Shown in pieces: positions 32,938-41,130 of a DNA stretch of 47,301 nt. Source of the DNA: Ga0077555 sp031406575 (GTDB lineage: Bacteria > Pseudomonadota > Alphaproteobacteria > Rhizobiales > Hyphomicrobiaceae); contig JANOHP010000078.1 of the NCBI GenBank assembly GCA_031406575.1, positions 1 through 47,301 of the forward strand, written 5' to 3'. Each line of letters starts with the position of its first letter. Within the stretch, counting starts at the first letter, position 1. Made by a program: the position numbers and the translations under genes. The notes beneath the pieces were generated by a model, which worked only from the letters and a program-made list of their open reading frames with translations, did no database searches and had not been told where the DNA came from.

Positions 32938-33765
32938 TCACTCCCCCATCTGCACGAGGGAACCGGCACGCCGCGCGGCCTGCAGGAAATACGAAAACAG
33001 CGCGTAGCCCCCGGTCAAGTACACGGCATTCAGGCCGAGCGCGATCAACATGTCCAGGGGTCGGAACACCCCCTCCTGCACCAGCGCCCGCAGCCCCTCG
33101 AACACGTACGTCGGCGGCAAGGCCAGAGCGAACGGATGCAACCATCCCGGCAACGTCGACAGCGGATAATAAACGCACACGAACGGCAGCAGCACGAACA
33201 CGATCAGCCACGAAAACGATTCCGCGCCCAGGCCCCAGCGCAACACGACGCCGGTCGAGATCAACCCCAGCGTCCAACTAGTGAACACGAGGTTGGCAAA
33301 GAAGGCGGCAAACGCAAATCCCAAGCTCAACACGTTGAACCCGAAGAACGCATTGGCGAGCAGCGCCACCGGCACCATTGCGACCGACAGCTTGATCAGG
33401 CTGACCAACATCAAGGCGGCAATCAGCTCGAACGGGCGCAACGGGCTCATCATCAGGTGACCGAGGTTGCGCGACCAGATCTCCTCGAGAAACGCCACCG
33501 AGAACCCGAGCTGGCTGCGCACCAGAATATCCCAGAGCAGGACGCCGCCGATGAACAGGCCAGCCGCTTGCCCCGCAAGGCTGGTCGTCGCGGCCAAATG
33601 CGATTGCAGGAACCCCCACATCAGCATCTGCACCATCGGCCAATAAATCAGCTCCGCCGTGCGTGGCCACGAGGACCGGATGACGTACCAATAGCGCAGC
33701 GTCAGGCCGTAGATGCGGCGACACGAAGCAGCAACTCCGGTCTGGGGAAGGAGTGTGGCGGTCAT
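32938..33765 (-). CDS. ABC-2 type transporter permease
   Basis: A 275-residue inner-membrane protein with about six hydrophobic segments and the ABC-2 family pattern: an amphipathic N-terminus (IYGLTLRYWYVIRSSWPR), LLWDILVRSQLGFSVAFLEEIWSRNLGHLMMSPLRP coupling region, then YYPLSTLPGWLHPFALALPPTYVFEGLR. Such permeases export drugs, lipids or polysaccharides as homodimers with an ATPase. Its ATPase lies 25 nt upstream and the SCO-like gene 7 nt downstream, forming a three-gene operon. The cargo is unknown. Confidence 0.92.
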   Translation of the reverse strand: MTATLLPQTGVAASCRRIYGLTLRYWYVIRSSWPRTAELIYWPMVQMLMWGFLQSHLAATTSLAGQAAGLFIGGVLLWDILVRSQLGFSVAFLEEIWSRNLGHLMMSPLRPFELIAALMLVSLIKLSVAMVPVALLANAFFGFNVLSLGFAFAAFFANLVFTSWTLGLISTGVVLRWGLGAESFSWLIVFVLLPFVCVYYPLSTLPGWLHPFALALPPTYVFEGLRALVQEGVFRPLDMLIALGLNAVYLTGGYALFSYFLQAARRAGSLVQMGE

Positions 33766-33790
33766 CGGTTTTCGTCTCGTTGTCTCACCG

Positions 33791-34582
33791 TCACTTCACC
33801 GAAGCCGGCGCGGGATCATCCACTTTGTCTCGGCGCGCGATGTCGAGAAACACTTCCTCGAGCGTCGTCCGCCCGAAGCGTTCGATCAACGACTTGGGGT
33901 CTTCGTCGGCGATGATGCGCCCCGTCTCGAGCATGATGACGCGCGCCGCCAGCCGCTCGACTTCCGCCATGTTGTGGGAGGCGAGCACGATCGTGGCTCG
34001 CCTGTCCTTGGCATACGTCTCGAGGCTCGTCCGCACCCAATCGGCCGTATCGGGATCGAGGGATGCCGTCGGCTCGTCGAGTAGCAGCAGCTCGGGTGCA
34101 TTCAGCAACGCTTTCGCCAAGGACACGCGCGTCTTCTGACCCGAGGACAACCGGCCGTAGGGCCGATCGAGGAGGTCCGTGAGCCGCATCTCCTCGGCCG
34201 TTGCCTCGATGCGCTGCCGCAGCCGCGCGACACCGTAGATACGCCCGAACACCTCGAGGTTCTGGCGCACCGTCAACCGATGCGGGATGTCGACGTAAGG
34301 GCTCTCGAAATTCATACGATGCAGGACGCTGTGACGGTCGCTGGCCATATCCGCACCGAACACGCGCGCCGTGCCCGACGTCGGCGTGACCAGCCCCATC
34401 AACATGGCGATGGTCGTCGTCTTGCCAGCCCCGTTGCCGCCGAGCAACGCGGTGATGTCACCGGGTCGCAGCACGAAGCTGATGCCGGCAACAGCCGTCA
34501 CCGCCCCGTAGCTCTTGACGAGGTCGACCACCTCGACAGGCGGCGGCAGGGTGCCATTGGGCTGGTTCATGGATTTCTGCAT
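33791..34582 (-). CDS. ABC transporter ATP-binding protein (ABC-2 exporter ATPase)
   Basis: A 263-residue ATPase with Walker A GGNGAGKTT, signature LSSGQKTRVSLAKAL, Walker B LLLLDEPTASLD and the H-loop His in VLASHNM. It drives the permease encoded next. The start is uncertain: ATG 34582 (MQKSMNQ) and 34570 (MNQ) are both possible and neither has a strong ribosome-binding site; the ABC domain starts at VEVVDLVKSYG. The gene is divergent from regB across 180 bp. Confidence 0.92.
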   Translation of the reverse strand: MQKSMNQPNGTLPPPVEVVDLVKSYGAVTAVAGISFVLRPGDITALLGGNGAGKTTTIAMLMGLVTPTSGTARVFGADMASDRHSVLHRMNFESPYVDIPHRLTVRQNLEVFGRIYGVARLRQRIEATAEEMRLTDLLDRPYGRLSSGQKTRVSLAKALLNAPELLLLDEPTASLDPDTADWVRTSLETYAKDRRATIVLASHNMAEVERLAARVIMLETGRIIADEDPKSLIERFGRTTLEEVFLDIARRDKVDDPAPASVK

Positions 34583-34648
34583 GGAATGAGTAATCGCCGC
34601 CGGCGCTCCACAGTTCCCGTTCGCTTCGCGCATTCGGCCTTCGACGTT

Positions 34649-34697
34649 GCGACAATTTGGTCTAGAAGGGCATCCTCCACAAGGCCAGCGCGACAAT
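34649..34697. promoter_or_regulatory. Two GCGACAAT direct repeats between the ABC operon and regB
   Basis: GCGACAAT occurs at 34649-34656 and again at 34690-34697, 41 bp apart (about four helical turns), in the divergent promoter region. RegA/ActR-type response regulators recognise sites beginning GCGNC, but the second half-site is poor in both copies, so this is only a candidate binding region. Confidence 0.3.
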
Positions 34698-34762
34698 CCG
34701 CGATAGTGGTGGCGGCATCGCGCCGTCGGCTCCGAGACATACAGACCCCGACAGGCGTTTCG

Positions 34763-36154
34763 ATGAGTAAATCCATCCGATTGGGCATAACCAAGTTCTC
34801 GGCGGGCAGCGACGAGAGCCGACTGCGCATGCAGACGATGATACGGCTGCGCTGGTTCGGTGTCGGCGGGCAGCTCGTGACGGTTCTGGCCGTGCGTTGG
34901 ATCTTGGGCTTCGAATTTCCCGTCGGCTGGTGCTTGGCCCTCATCGCCATATCGGCCTGGGTGAATGTGTTCTTGCGTATCCGTTATCCGGCCCGCCACC
35001 GGCTGTCACCACAGTTTGCAATGGCGCTGCTCGCCTATGACATCCTCGAGCTTGCCGCACTGCTCTACCTCACCGGGGGCGTCGAGAACCCCTTCACGTT
35101 TCTGATCGTCGCGCCCGTCACCGTATCAGCCGCAACGCTTCCAGGTCGCAATACGCTGATGCTGGGCCTGTTGGCTGCGGCATCGGCTATTTTTCTGGTC
35201 GAGTATCACTTGCCGCTGCCTTGGGCCGCCAATGAACTGTTCGCCCTGCCCCGTCTCTACAAAATCGGCGTGCTGGCCTCGATCGGCGCGGGGATGATCT
35301 TTCTCGCCCTCTACGCTGCCCGACTGTCCAAAGAGGCTCGCCTCATGACCGAAGCGCTGGCGGCGACAGAACATGTCCTTGCCCGCGAACAGAAGCTGCA
35401 CGCGATCGACGGGCTCGCCGCCGCCGCCGCCCACGAACTGGGAACGCCGTTGGCCACCATTTCCCTCGTCACCAAGGAGCTCGAGCACGGTGCCGACGCC
35501 TATCCAGCCCTGCGCGAGGACATCACTCTGCTGCGCACCCAAGCCGAACGCTGCCGCGAGATCCTTCGCAAGCTCACCCGCTCTCCCGTCGAACGCGACC
35601 CCCATCACGCCAGTCTGCCAGTCAAACAACTGTTGCAGGAAGCCGCTGCGCCCTACTCCGGTGGGCCGGTCAGAGTCGAGATTTCCGCAGCGCCACTGAA
35701 CGACCTCATTGACGAAGCCGCGCGCGAACCCGTCGCGGAGCGTCGACCGGGCGTCATTTACGGCATCGGCAATCTGATCGAGAACGCTGTCGACTTCGCC
35801 GGCCGCACGGTGGATGTTCAGGCCCGGTGGAACGCGCAGTCCGTCGTCGTTCTGGTGGCCGACGACGGCCCGGGATTTTCGCCTGAAATCATGGATACTC
35901 TCGGCGAGCCCTATGTTACGACCCGCAGAAGCGGCGAGCGCCAGGGCCGCAGCGGCGCCGAGGCCTCTGGCCTGGGGCTCGGCTTTTTCATCGCCAAGAC
36001 ACTGCTCGAACGATCCGGCGCGCGGGTCACGCTGGCCAATCGCGAAGCACCCCAACACGGCGCGATCGTGCGCATTGCGTGGTCCCGCGAAGCCTTCGAG
36101 CACGCCCAGGAACCGATCGCCGACTACCCGCCACGCCCGGTCGCCGTGGTGTAG
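34763..36154 (+). CDS. regB: Redox-sensing histidine kinase, RegB/PrrB/ActS type
   Basis: A 463-residue membrane kinase that phosphorylates a RegA-type regulator according to respiratory redox state. About six membrane helices (residues ~32-186) include the quinone-sensing heptapeptide GGVENPF (105-111). The H-box AAAHELGTPL has the phospho-acceptor His224; redox Cys264 lies exactly 40 residues on (AERCREIL), as in RegB His225/Cys265. The N-box is GNLIENAVDFA and the G-boxes DDGPGFS and GLGLGFFIAK. No regA gene is in the window. The start at 34763 follows AGG by 7 nt; the longer upstream frame runs across the divergent ABC gene. Confidence 0.93.
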   Translation: MSKSIRLGITKFSAGSDESRLRMQTMIRLRWFGVGGQLVTVLAVRWILGFEFPVGWCLALIAISAWVNVFLRIRYPARHRLSPQFAMALLAYDILELAALLYLTGGVENPFTFLIVAPVTVSAATLPGRNTLMLGLLAAASAIFLVEYHLPLPWAANELFALPRLYKIGVLASIGAGMIFLALYAARLSKEARLMTEALAATEHVLAREQKLHAIDGLAAAAAHELGTPLATISLVTKELEHGADAYPALREDITLLRTQAERCREILRKLTRSPVERDPHHASLPVKQLLQEAAAPYSGGPVRVEISAAPLNDLIDEAAREPVAERRPGVIYGIGNLIENAVDFAGRTVDVQARWNAQSVVVLVADDGPGFSPEIMDTLGEPYVTTRRSGERQGRSGAEASGLGLGFFIAKTLLERSGARVTLANREAPQHGAIVRIAWSREAFEHAQEPIADYPPRPVAVV

Positions 36155-36259
36155 AGATCGGTCGGTCTCGCAGCCGCGTATCGGTGAGATGCACTCGCCT
36201 ATTGACGCGGATGGGCGCGCGGTGTTGCCTCGCCCCACAGCCATTGGAGAGCCCGCCCC

Positions 36260-37219
36260 ATGTCCGATCTGCCCAAACACGTCGATATCCATGAAGAAGG
36301 CCCCCGCGAAGGCTTCCAGATCGAGCCCGGCCCGATCTCGACCGCCGACAAGATTCGCCTGATCGAGGCGCTGGCCGAAACGGGCCTGCACCACATCCAG
36401 GTATGCTCGTTCGTCAACACGCGGCTGGTACCGGGATGGGCGGACGCAGAAGCCGTGGTCGCCGGGTTCAAAGCGAAACCGGAGGTCGACTACACCGCGC
36501 TGTGGTTCAACGCCAACGGCCTCGACCGGGCGCTGGCCTTCGCCGACAAGCTCACGTTGTCAGGCTCGATCTCGCTGACGGCGTCGGAGGGCTTCACGAA
36601 GAAGAACCTCAACCGCACGCACGCCGAAAACCTCGCCGCGATGCGCAAGCAGACGGCGCTGCATATCGAAAAGGGCGTGGCCGTCAAACGCATCGGCGTC
36701 ATGGCCGCGTTCGGCTGCAACTATCAGGGCGACATCAGCCCCGCGCAGGTGATCAGCACGCTCGAGGACGGACTCGCCATCGCCAACGAGGCCGGCGCCA
36801 AGATCGAGGTGTTCTCGCTCGCCGATACGATGGGTTGGGCGATGCCACACCGCATCGAGCGCGTGCTGGGCGAAGTCCGCGCCAAATGGCCCGACATGAA
36901 GCTGGCGCTGCATCTGCACGACACGCGCGGCATCGCCATCGCCAACGCCCATGTGGCGATGAAAATGGGCGTCGCGCAATTCGACACCACGGTCGGTGGT
37001 CTGGGCGGCTGCCCGTTCGCGGGCCAGAAGGGTGCTGCCGGCAACATCTGCACCGAAGAACTGGTGCTGCTGTGCAACGAGATGGGCATCCACACCGGCA
37101 TCGATCTCGACCACCTCATCGAAGTCGGCCGCATGGCCGAATCGATCGTCGCCCACCAACTCCCCAGCGAACTCATCCACGCCGGCAGCCTGGACGCATT
37201 CCGCAAGAAGGCGGCGTGA
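36260..37219 (+). CDS. mvaB: Hydroxymethylglutaryl-CoA lyase
   Basis: A 319-residue DRE-TIM family enzyme cleaving HMG-CoA to acetyl-CoA and acetoacetate in leucine catabolism. The start pattern is VDIHEEGPREGFQIE, where the usual D-x-R-D(E)G metal site is PREG. SLADTMGWA and LHLHDTRGIAIANAHVA carry the metal-binding His pair, and GGLGGCPFAGQKGAAGN is the lyase signature with the catalytic Cys. Close relatives act on other 3-hydroxy-3-methyl acyl-CoA esters. GGAGA precedes the ATG. It lies 105 nt after regB. Confidence 0.9.
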   Translation: MSDLPKHVDIHEEGPREGFQIEPGPISTADKIRLIEALAETGLHHIQVCSFVNTRLVPGWADAEAVVAGFKAKPEVDYTALWFNANGLDRALAFADKLTLSGSISLTASEGFTKKNLNRTHAENLAAMRKQTALHIEKGVAVKRIGVMAAFGCNYQGDISPAQVISTLEDGLAIANEAGAKIEVFSLADTMGWAMPHRIERVLGEVRAKWPDMKLALHLHDTRGIAIANAHVAMKMGVAQFDTTVGGLGGCPFAGQKGAAGNICTEELVLLCNEMGIHTGIDLDHLIEVGRMAESIVAHQLPSELIHAGSLDAFRKKAA

Positions 37220-37241
37220 GGGGGGGCGTGGATGCCAAAGC

Positions 37242-37341
37242 AGTAGGGTGTAATAGCAAAGCGTATTGCACCTACCACCCCCACACGCCTCGCACCATTC
37301 CACCTCGCCTCCGGCGCAATACGCTTTCGCTATTGCGCCGG
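37242..37341. repeat. GCGTATTGCGCC palindromic element, copy 2
   Basis: GTAGGGTGTAATAGCAAAGC...GTATTGCACCTAC (37243-37275) and CCGGCGCAATACGC...GCTATTGCGCCGG (37311-37341) form two hairpins separated by about 35 bp of C-rich sequence. It matches the layout of the copy at 28947-29059. It lies between the convergent HMG-CoA lyase and DsbA-like genes and may serve as a bidirectional transcript end. Confidence 0.72.
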
Positions 37342-37371
37342 GTTGAGAGCCAAGCACGGAGAACGGCCAGA

Positions 37372-38061
37372 TCAGCACCAACTGGCTTCGTTCGGCCCCG
37401 GTGAGCGGAGGAGTTCTTCGATGTTGGCGTCGATCAGATGGAAGCCGACGTTGCCATAGAGCTTCTGGCGACCCTCGTTGAGGACGATGCTCGGACTGCC
37501 CTCAATCCCCATTTTGGCTGCGTCTTGATAGTCCGCTGCGAGAAGAGAAAATGCTCGGCCGGAGCGAACGTGTCGTTCGATTGCGGCAAGATCGATGCCC
37601 AGAGGTTCGGCGACGTCGCATTGCACGTCCCATCGTGCGATATCCCGGCAATCGCGAAAGAATGCGGTGCGCATTGCACTGAGGGTTTGCGCGAACACAC
37701 GTCCCGAAGACTGGGGATCTCGGTCAGCCGCGTCGATCAGAGACTGCTCGGTCGCCTTCAAAAAGAGATGCACACTCGATGAGGTCGGCGGCCGCACCGT
37801 CAGCCATAAATCGGGATGAAGCGCAATATGCGGGAACCGCTGCGCGATCTGCTTCAAATGTGCATTGAAGCCGTCGTATCCGCCACGGTCCTTCCACGCC
37901 GTTGGCAGTCTTCGGTCCGCGTCACCGAACACCGAGCAGAAGCGGTGCTGGACCCGCACGCGGTCGCCGTACTTCTGCGCCACGGCTTCGATCCGAGCTT
38001 GCGAAACGAACGCCCAGATGCACAGCACATCTGAGAAGTAAGTCATCTCGACCGGCTTCAT
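37372..38061 (-). CDS. DsbA family thioredoxin-fold protein with incomplete active site
   Basis: A 229-residue thioredoxin-fold protein of the DsbA/FrnE/HCCA-isomerase group: TYFSDVLCIWAFVSQARIEAV at the start, a helical insert, and near the end the cis-Pro loop GIEGSPSIVLNEGRQKLYGN. The usual CPWC is CIWA here (Cys14, Ala17), so a full disulfide cannot form in the active site; a glutathione S-transferase-kappa-like or isomerase role is possible. No signal peptide, so cytoplasmic. Start ATG 38061 has GAGGAA upstream; the longer frame is not supported. Confidence 0.85.
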   Translation of the reverse strand: MKPVEMTYFSDVLCIWAFVSQARIEAVAQKYGDRVRVQHRFCSVFGDADRRLPTAWKDRGGYDGFNAHLKQIAQRFPHIALHPDLWLTVRPPTSSSVHLFLKATEQSLIDAADRDPQSSGRVFAQTLSAMRTAFFRDCRDIARWDVQCDVAEPLGIDLAAIERHVRSGRAFSLLAADYQDAAKMGIEGSPSIVLNEGRQKLYGNVGFHLIDANIEELLRSPGPNEASWC

Positions 38062-38205
38062 TGAGCGATTCCTCGGGACACTGTTCATTGAAATCGATAA
38101 AAACACGCCGCCGATGTCATTGATACCGGCATCCCGTCTGGACGCGATCGAGGTGACCTCCCCGCGCGCAGGCCACCGACACGCGCCGAGCGGCGTAAAC
38201 GGAAC

Positions 38206-38214
38206 GGGGGGGGG
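38206..38214 (+). repeat. Homopolymeric G9 tract upstream of CoA-transferase
   Basis: Nine consecutive G lie about 100 bp before the CoA-transferase start at 38312, in the divergent promoter region. Such tracts slip during replication and could vary promoter spacing; they are also a common place for assembly errors. Confidence 0.6.
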
Positions 38215-38311
38215 CTTCCAGTCGACGACGAGAAGGGGCAACGTGGCGGACAACGCCCGACCGTGCCCCCCACACCCACACACCGCCCCCCATCCCAAGG
38301 ACTCCGCCCCC

Positions 38312-39517
38312 ATGTCCGCCACCCCGCTTTCCGGTCTCAAAGTTCTCGAGTTCAGTCATACCGTCATGGGGCCGATGGCGGGATTGGTGTTGGCGGAATT
38401 GGGCGCGGAGGTGGTCAAGGTCGAGCCGGCGCCGAAGGGGGATCACACGCGGGGGTTGGGTGGTTTTGCGGCGGGCTTTTTCGCGGCTTTCAATCGCAAC
38501 AAACGCAGCCTCGCCATCGACCTCAAGAAACCCGAGGGGCAAGCGGTCATGCGCCGCCTCGTCGCCAACGCCGATATCGTGCTCGAGAACTATGGTCCGG
38601 GCACGATGGAGCGACTGGGCTGCGGCTGGGAGGAGATGACCGCGATCAACCCGCGCCTCATTTATCTGGCGCTGAAAGGCTATCTCGCGGGTCCTTACGA
38701 GCATCGCCCCGCGCTCGACGAGGTGGTGCAGTTCCACGTCGGCCTCGCCTACATGACGGGACCGCCGGGCAAGCCGCTGCGCGCGGGCGCGTCGATCATC
38801 GATATCCTGGGCGCGGTGTTCGGCGTCATCGCCGTGCAAGCAGCGTTGCGCGAGCGCGACCAGACCGGCCGGGGCCAGCGCGTGTCCAGCGCGCTCTTCG
38901 AGAGTGCGGTGTTTCTCATGTCGACGCACATGGCGGGCATATCGATGACCGGCCAGGACATGCCGCCAATGCCAGCGCGTCGCGGCGCGTGGGCCATCTA
39001 CGAGGTGTTCGCCTGCCAAGGCGGCGACCTCTTCATCGGCGTCACCAGCGATCAGCAGTGGACGCGTTTCAGCGAGGAATTCGGATTGCAGACGCTCGCC
39101 GCCGATCCGCGCCTCGCCACCAACCTCATGCGCTCCAACGAGCGCGCGTGGCTGATCCCGGCGCTGAAGGAAGTCATCGCCGCCATCCCCAAGGACGACG
39201 TGGCGCGCCGTTGCGAGCAGGCGAACGTGTCGTGGGCGCCCGTCGGCCAGCCCAAGGATTTGTTCGAAGACGCCCACCTGCTGGCGACCGGCGGCCTCGT
39301 CGATGTGATCCTGTCGCGCGCGGGTGGTCTGGAAGGCATCAAGACGGCGCTGCCGGCGTTGCCGATCGAGTTCGGCGCCGACCGCAAACGGCCGGGCGTG
39401 CGCAGCCAGTCGCCGCGCATGGGCGAACACAACGCCGAAGTGCTGGCCGAGGCCGGGTTGTCGGCATCGGAGATCAGCGCGCTGGCCAAAGCCGGCATCA
39501 TCGTAACAGCGGCTTGA
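38312..39517 (+). CDS. CaiB/BaiF family (class III) CoA-transferase
   Basis: A 401-residue CoA-transferase of standard length. The N-terminal CoA site LKVLEFSHTVMGPMAGLVLAELGAEVVKVEP, then FNRNKRSLAIDLK and ENYGPGTMERLG, are typical. The catalytic Asp is Asp136 in RPALDEVVQFHVG. The final PRMGEHNAEVLAEAGLS is also a family mark. The acyl substrate is unknown (formyl-CoA, succinyl-CoA, racemase-like and carnitine-type activities all occur). The ATG at 38312 follows AAGGA. The next gene starts 12 nt downstream, so the pair is one unit. Confidence 0.93.
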   Translation: MSATPLSGLKVLEFSHTVMGPMAGLVLAELGAEVVKVEPAPKGDHTRGLGGFAAGFFAAFNRNKRSLAIDLKKPEGQAVMRRLVANADIVLENYGPGTMERLGCGWEEMTAINPRLIYLALKGYLAGPYEHRPALDEVVQFHVGLAYMTGPPGKPLRAGASIIDILGAVFGVIAVQAALRERDQTGRGQRVSSALFESAVFLMSTHMAGISMTGQDMPPMPARRGAWAIYEVFACQGGDLFIGVTSDQQWTRFSEEFGLQTLAADPRLATNLMRSNERAWLIPALKEVIAAIPKDDVARRCEQANVSWAPVGQPKDLFEDAHLLATGGLVDVILSRAGGLEGIKTALPALPIEFGADRKRPGVRSQSPRMGEHNAEVLAEAGLSASEISALAKAGIIVTAA

Positions 39518-39528
39518 GCAACACTCCC

Positions 39529-40608
39529 ATGTCAGACATCTCTGCGCCGGCTCCCTCATCCGAAGTTCGCATCCGCGTCGAAGGCCGCGCCGGACGCATC
39601 ACGCTCGATCGGCCCAAGGCGCTGAACGCGCTCACTCTCGGTATGGTGCGCGCGATATGGGCCGCGCTCAACGCTTGGAAAGACGACCCCGCCGTCGCGC
39701 TCGTGATCCTCGACGGCGCTGGCGAGCGGGGCCTGTGCGCGGGCGGCGACGTGCGCTCGCTCTACGATGCGCGTACCGAAGGGTCAGGCTTCGCGCGCAC
39801 GTTCTGGCGCGAGGAATATCGGCTGAACGCGCTCATCCACCGCTATCCCAAACCGTTCATCGCGCTGATGGACGGCATCGTCATGGGCGGCGGCATCGGG
39901 CTGTCGACCCACGCGCAGGGCGGTACACGCATCGTCACGGAGCGCTCGCGCATCGCCTTCCCCGAAACCACGATCGGGCTCATTCCCGATGTGGGCGGCA
40001 CGTGGCTGTTGTCGCGCGCACCTGGCCAGACCGGCGTTTACCTGGCGCTGATGGGCACGCAGATGGGGGCCGCCGATGCGATCCACACCGGCTTTGCCGA
40101 CCATTGTGTAGCCAGCGCCAGCCTACCCGGAATGGTCGACCATTTGAGCACCAGCAGCGAGGCGCCCGCCGCAATACTCGCCAAATTCGCCGGCGACCCC
40201 GGCCCGTCCGCCCTCGCGGGGCCCCTCGCCGCCGATCTCGCGAAATTCTTCGCCTTCGACAGCGTCGAGGCGATCAACGCCGCGCTGGACCTCGATGGCA
40301 CCAGCGAATTTGCCGCCCGCACCCGCGAAGCTTTGATCGCCCGCTCGCCCTTGGCGCTGAAAGCGACGCTCGAAGCCCTCCGGCGCGCCCGCGCCTATAC
40401 GAGACTCGAGCAAGCCCTGACCGTCGAGTTTCGCCTGTGCACGCACCTTTACGAAGCCGGCGAGTTCATCGAAGGTGTGCGCGCGCTGATCGTGGACAAG
40501 GACCGCGCGCCCAAATGGTCGCGCCCGACGCTCGCCGCCGTGACGCCCGCCGATATCGAGGCTCTTTTCGCCCCGTTTCCGGCCACTGAAGAGCCATTCG
40601 GAGCCTGA
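39529..40608 (+). CDS. 3-Hydroxyisobutyryl-CoA hydrolase (enoyl-CoA hydratase/isomerase family)
   Basis: A 359-residue crotonase-fold enzyme of the length and layout of 3-hydroxyisobutyryl-CoA hydrolase, which frees 3-hydroxyisobutyrate in valine breakdown. The oxyanion-hole segments are GLCAGGDVRSLY and MDGIVMGGGIGLS; the catalytic Glu146 and Asp154 lie in FPETTIGLIPDVGG. The C-terminal extension with LEQALTVEFRLC and FIEGVRALIVDKDRAPKW is specific to this branch. It follows the CoA-transferase by 12 nt. A 3-hydroxyisobutyrate dehydrogenase candidate lies at 28060. Confidence 0.92.
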   Translation: MSDISAPAPSSEVRIRVEGRAGRITLDRPKALNALTLGMVRAIWAALNAWKDDPAVALVILDGAGERGLCAGGDVRSLYDARTEGSGFARTFWREEYRLNALIHRYPKPFIALMDGIVMGGGIGLSTHAQGGTRIVTERSRIAFPETTIGLIPDVGGTWLLSRAPGQTGVYLALMGTQMGAADAIHTGFADHCVASASLPGMVDHLSTSSEAPAAILAKFAGDPGPSALAGPLAADLAKFFAFDSVEAINAALDLDGTSEFAARTREALIARSPLALKATLEALRRARAYTRLEQALTVEFRLCTHLYEAGEFIEGVRALIVDKDRAPKWSRPTLAAVTPADIEALFAPFPATEEPFGA

Positions 40609-40627
40609 ACGCCGCGAGGCTCGACTT

Positions 40628-40653
40628 CCCCCCATCAGGGGGCTATAAGCCCC
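40628..40653 (+). promoter_or_regulatory. Two mutually exclusive hairpins in the rbfA leader
   Basis: CCCCC (40629-40633)/GGGGG (40638-40642) and GGGGCT (40639-40644)/AGCCCC (40648-40653) share the same G run, so only one can form. They lie 58 nt or more before the rbfA ATG. A GC-rich T-arm-like stem (CCGGTTCGACTCCGG, about 40682-40696) follows. This is the shape of a conformational switch or of a terminator for the upstream gene. Function is inferred only from pairing. Confidence 0.4.
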
Positions 40654-40710
40654 GACCTTCGGTTCAATACAAAGGCTGCCTCCGGTTCGACTCCGGCCGC
40701 AGAACACATC

Positions 40711-41130
40711 ATGGCGAGAAAAAAGCAGCGCGCGGGGGAAACTCCGGGCAAAGGTCCCTCGCAACGTGCGTTGCGGGTCGGCGAGATGATCCGGCACAAG
40801 GTGGCAGAACTGTTGGCCCGCGGCGCCGTGCACGACGACGTGTTGGCGGACCACGTCATTACCATTCCCGAGGTGCGCATGTCGCCCGATCTGCGCCTGG
40901 CGACCGTCTACATCATGCCGCTCGGCGGCAAAGACGTGCCGGAAGTGCTGGCCGCTCTCGAGAAGCGCCGCAAATACATTCGCGGCGAGGTGATGAGTAC
41001 GTTGGACCTCAAATACGCGCCCGACCTGCGCTTCAAGTTTGATCAGACCTTCGACGAAGCCACCCGCATCGACGCCCTGCTCGACAGCCCCAAGGTGCGC
41101 CAAGACACGGGGCGTGGCGAGGAGCGCTGA
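40711..41130 (+). CDS. rbfA: Ribosome-binding factor A
   Basis: A 139-residue RbfA, a KH-fold factor that helps mature the 3' and 5' ends of 16S rRNA in the 30S subunit, especially in the cold. Marks: RALRVGEMIRHKVAELLARG, ITIPEVRMSPDLRLATVYIMPL (the RbfA core strand pair) and LKYAPDLRFKFDQTFDEATRIDALL at the end. The ribosome-binding site is weak. It lies upstream of truB as usual, but infB, the common upstream partner, is absent; a valine-pathway gene is there instead. Confidence 0.95.
   Translation: MARKKQRAGETPGKGPSQRALRVGEMIRHKVAELLARGAVHDDVLADHVITIPEVRMSPDLRLATVYIMPLGGKDVPEVLAALEKRRKYIRGEVMSTLDLKYAPDLRFKFDQTFDEATRIDALLDSPKVRQDTGRGEER

Noticed and set aside
38263..39528. Upstream half of the 781-codon frame ending in the 3-hydroxyisobutyryl-CoA hydrolase
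   Set aside because: This part is the +1 frame of the CoA-transferase gene; the real hydrolase begins at ATG 39529, where family similarity starts.
38117..39559. 480-codon minus-strand frame opposite the CoA-transferase
   Set aside because: Shadow of a well-supported gene, Arg/His-rich, without motifs.
40660..40700. T-arm-like sequence (GGTTCGACTCC) suggesting a tRNA
   Set aside because: No anticodon arm, D-arm or acceptor stem can be formed around it, so it is not a tRNA gene; at most a small hairpin.
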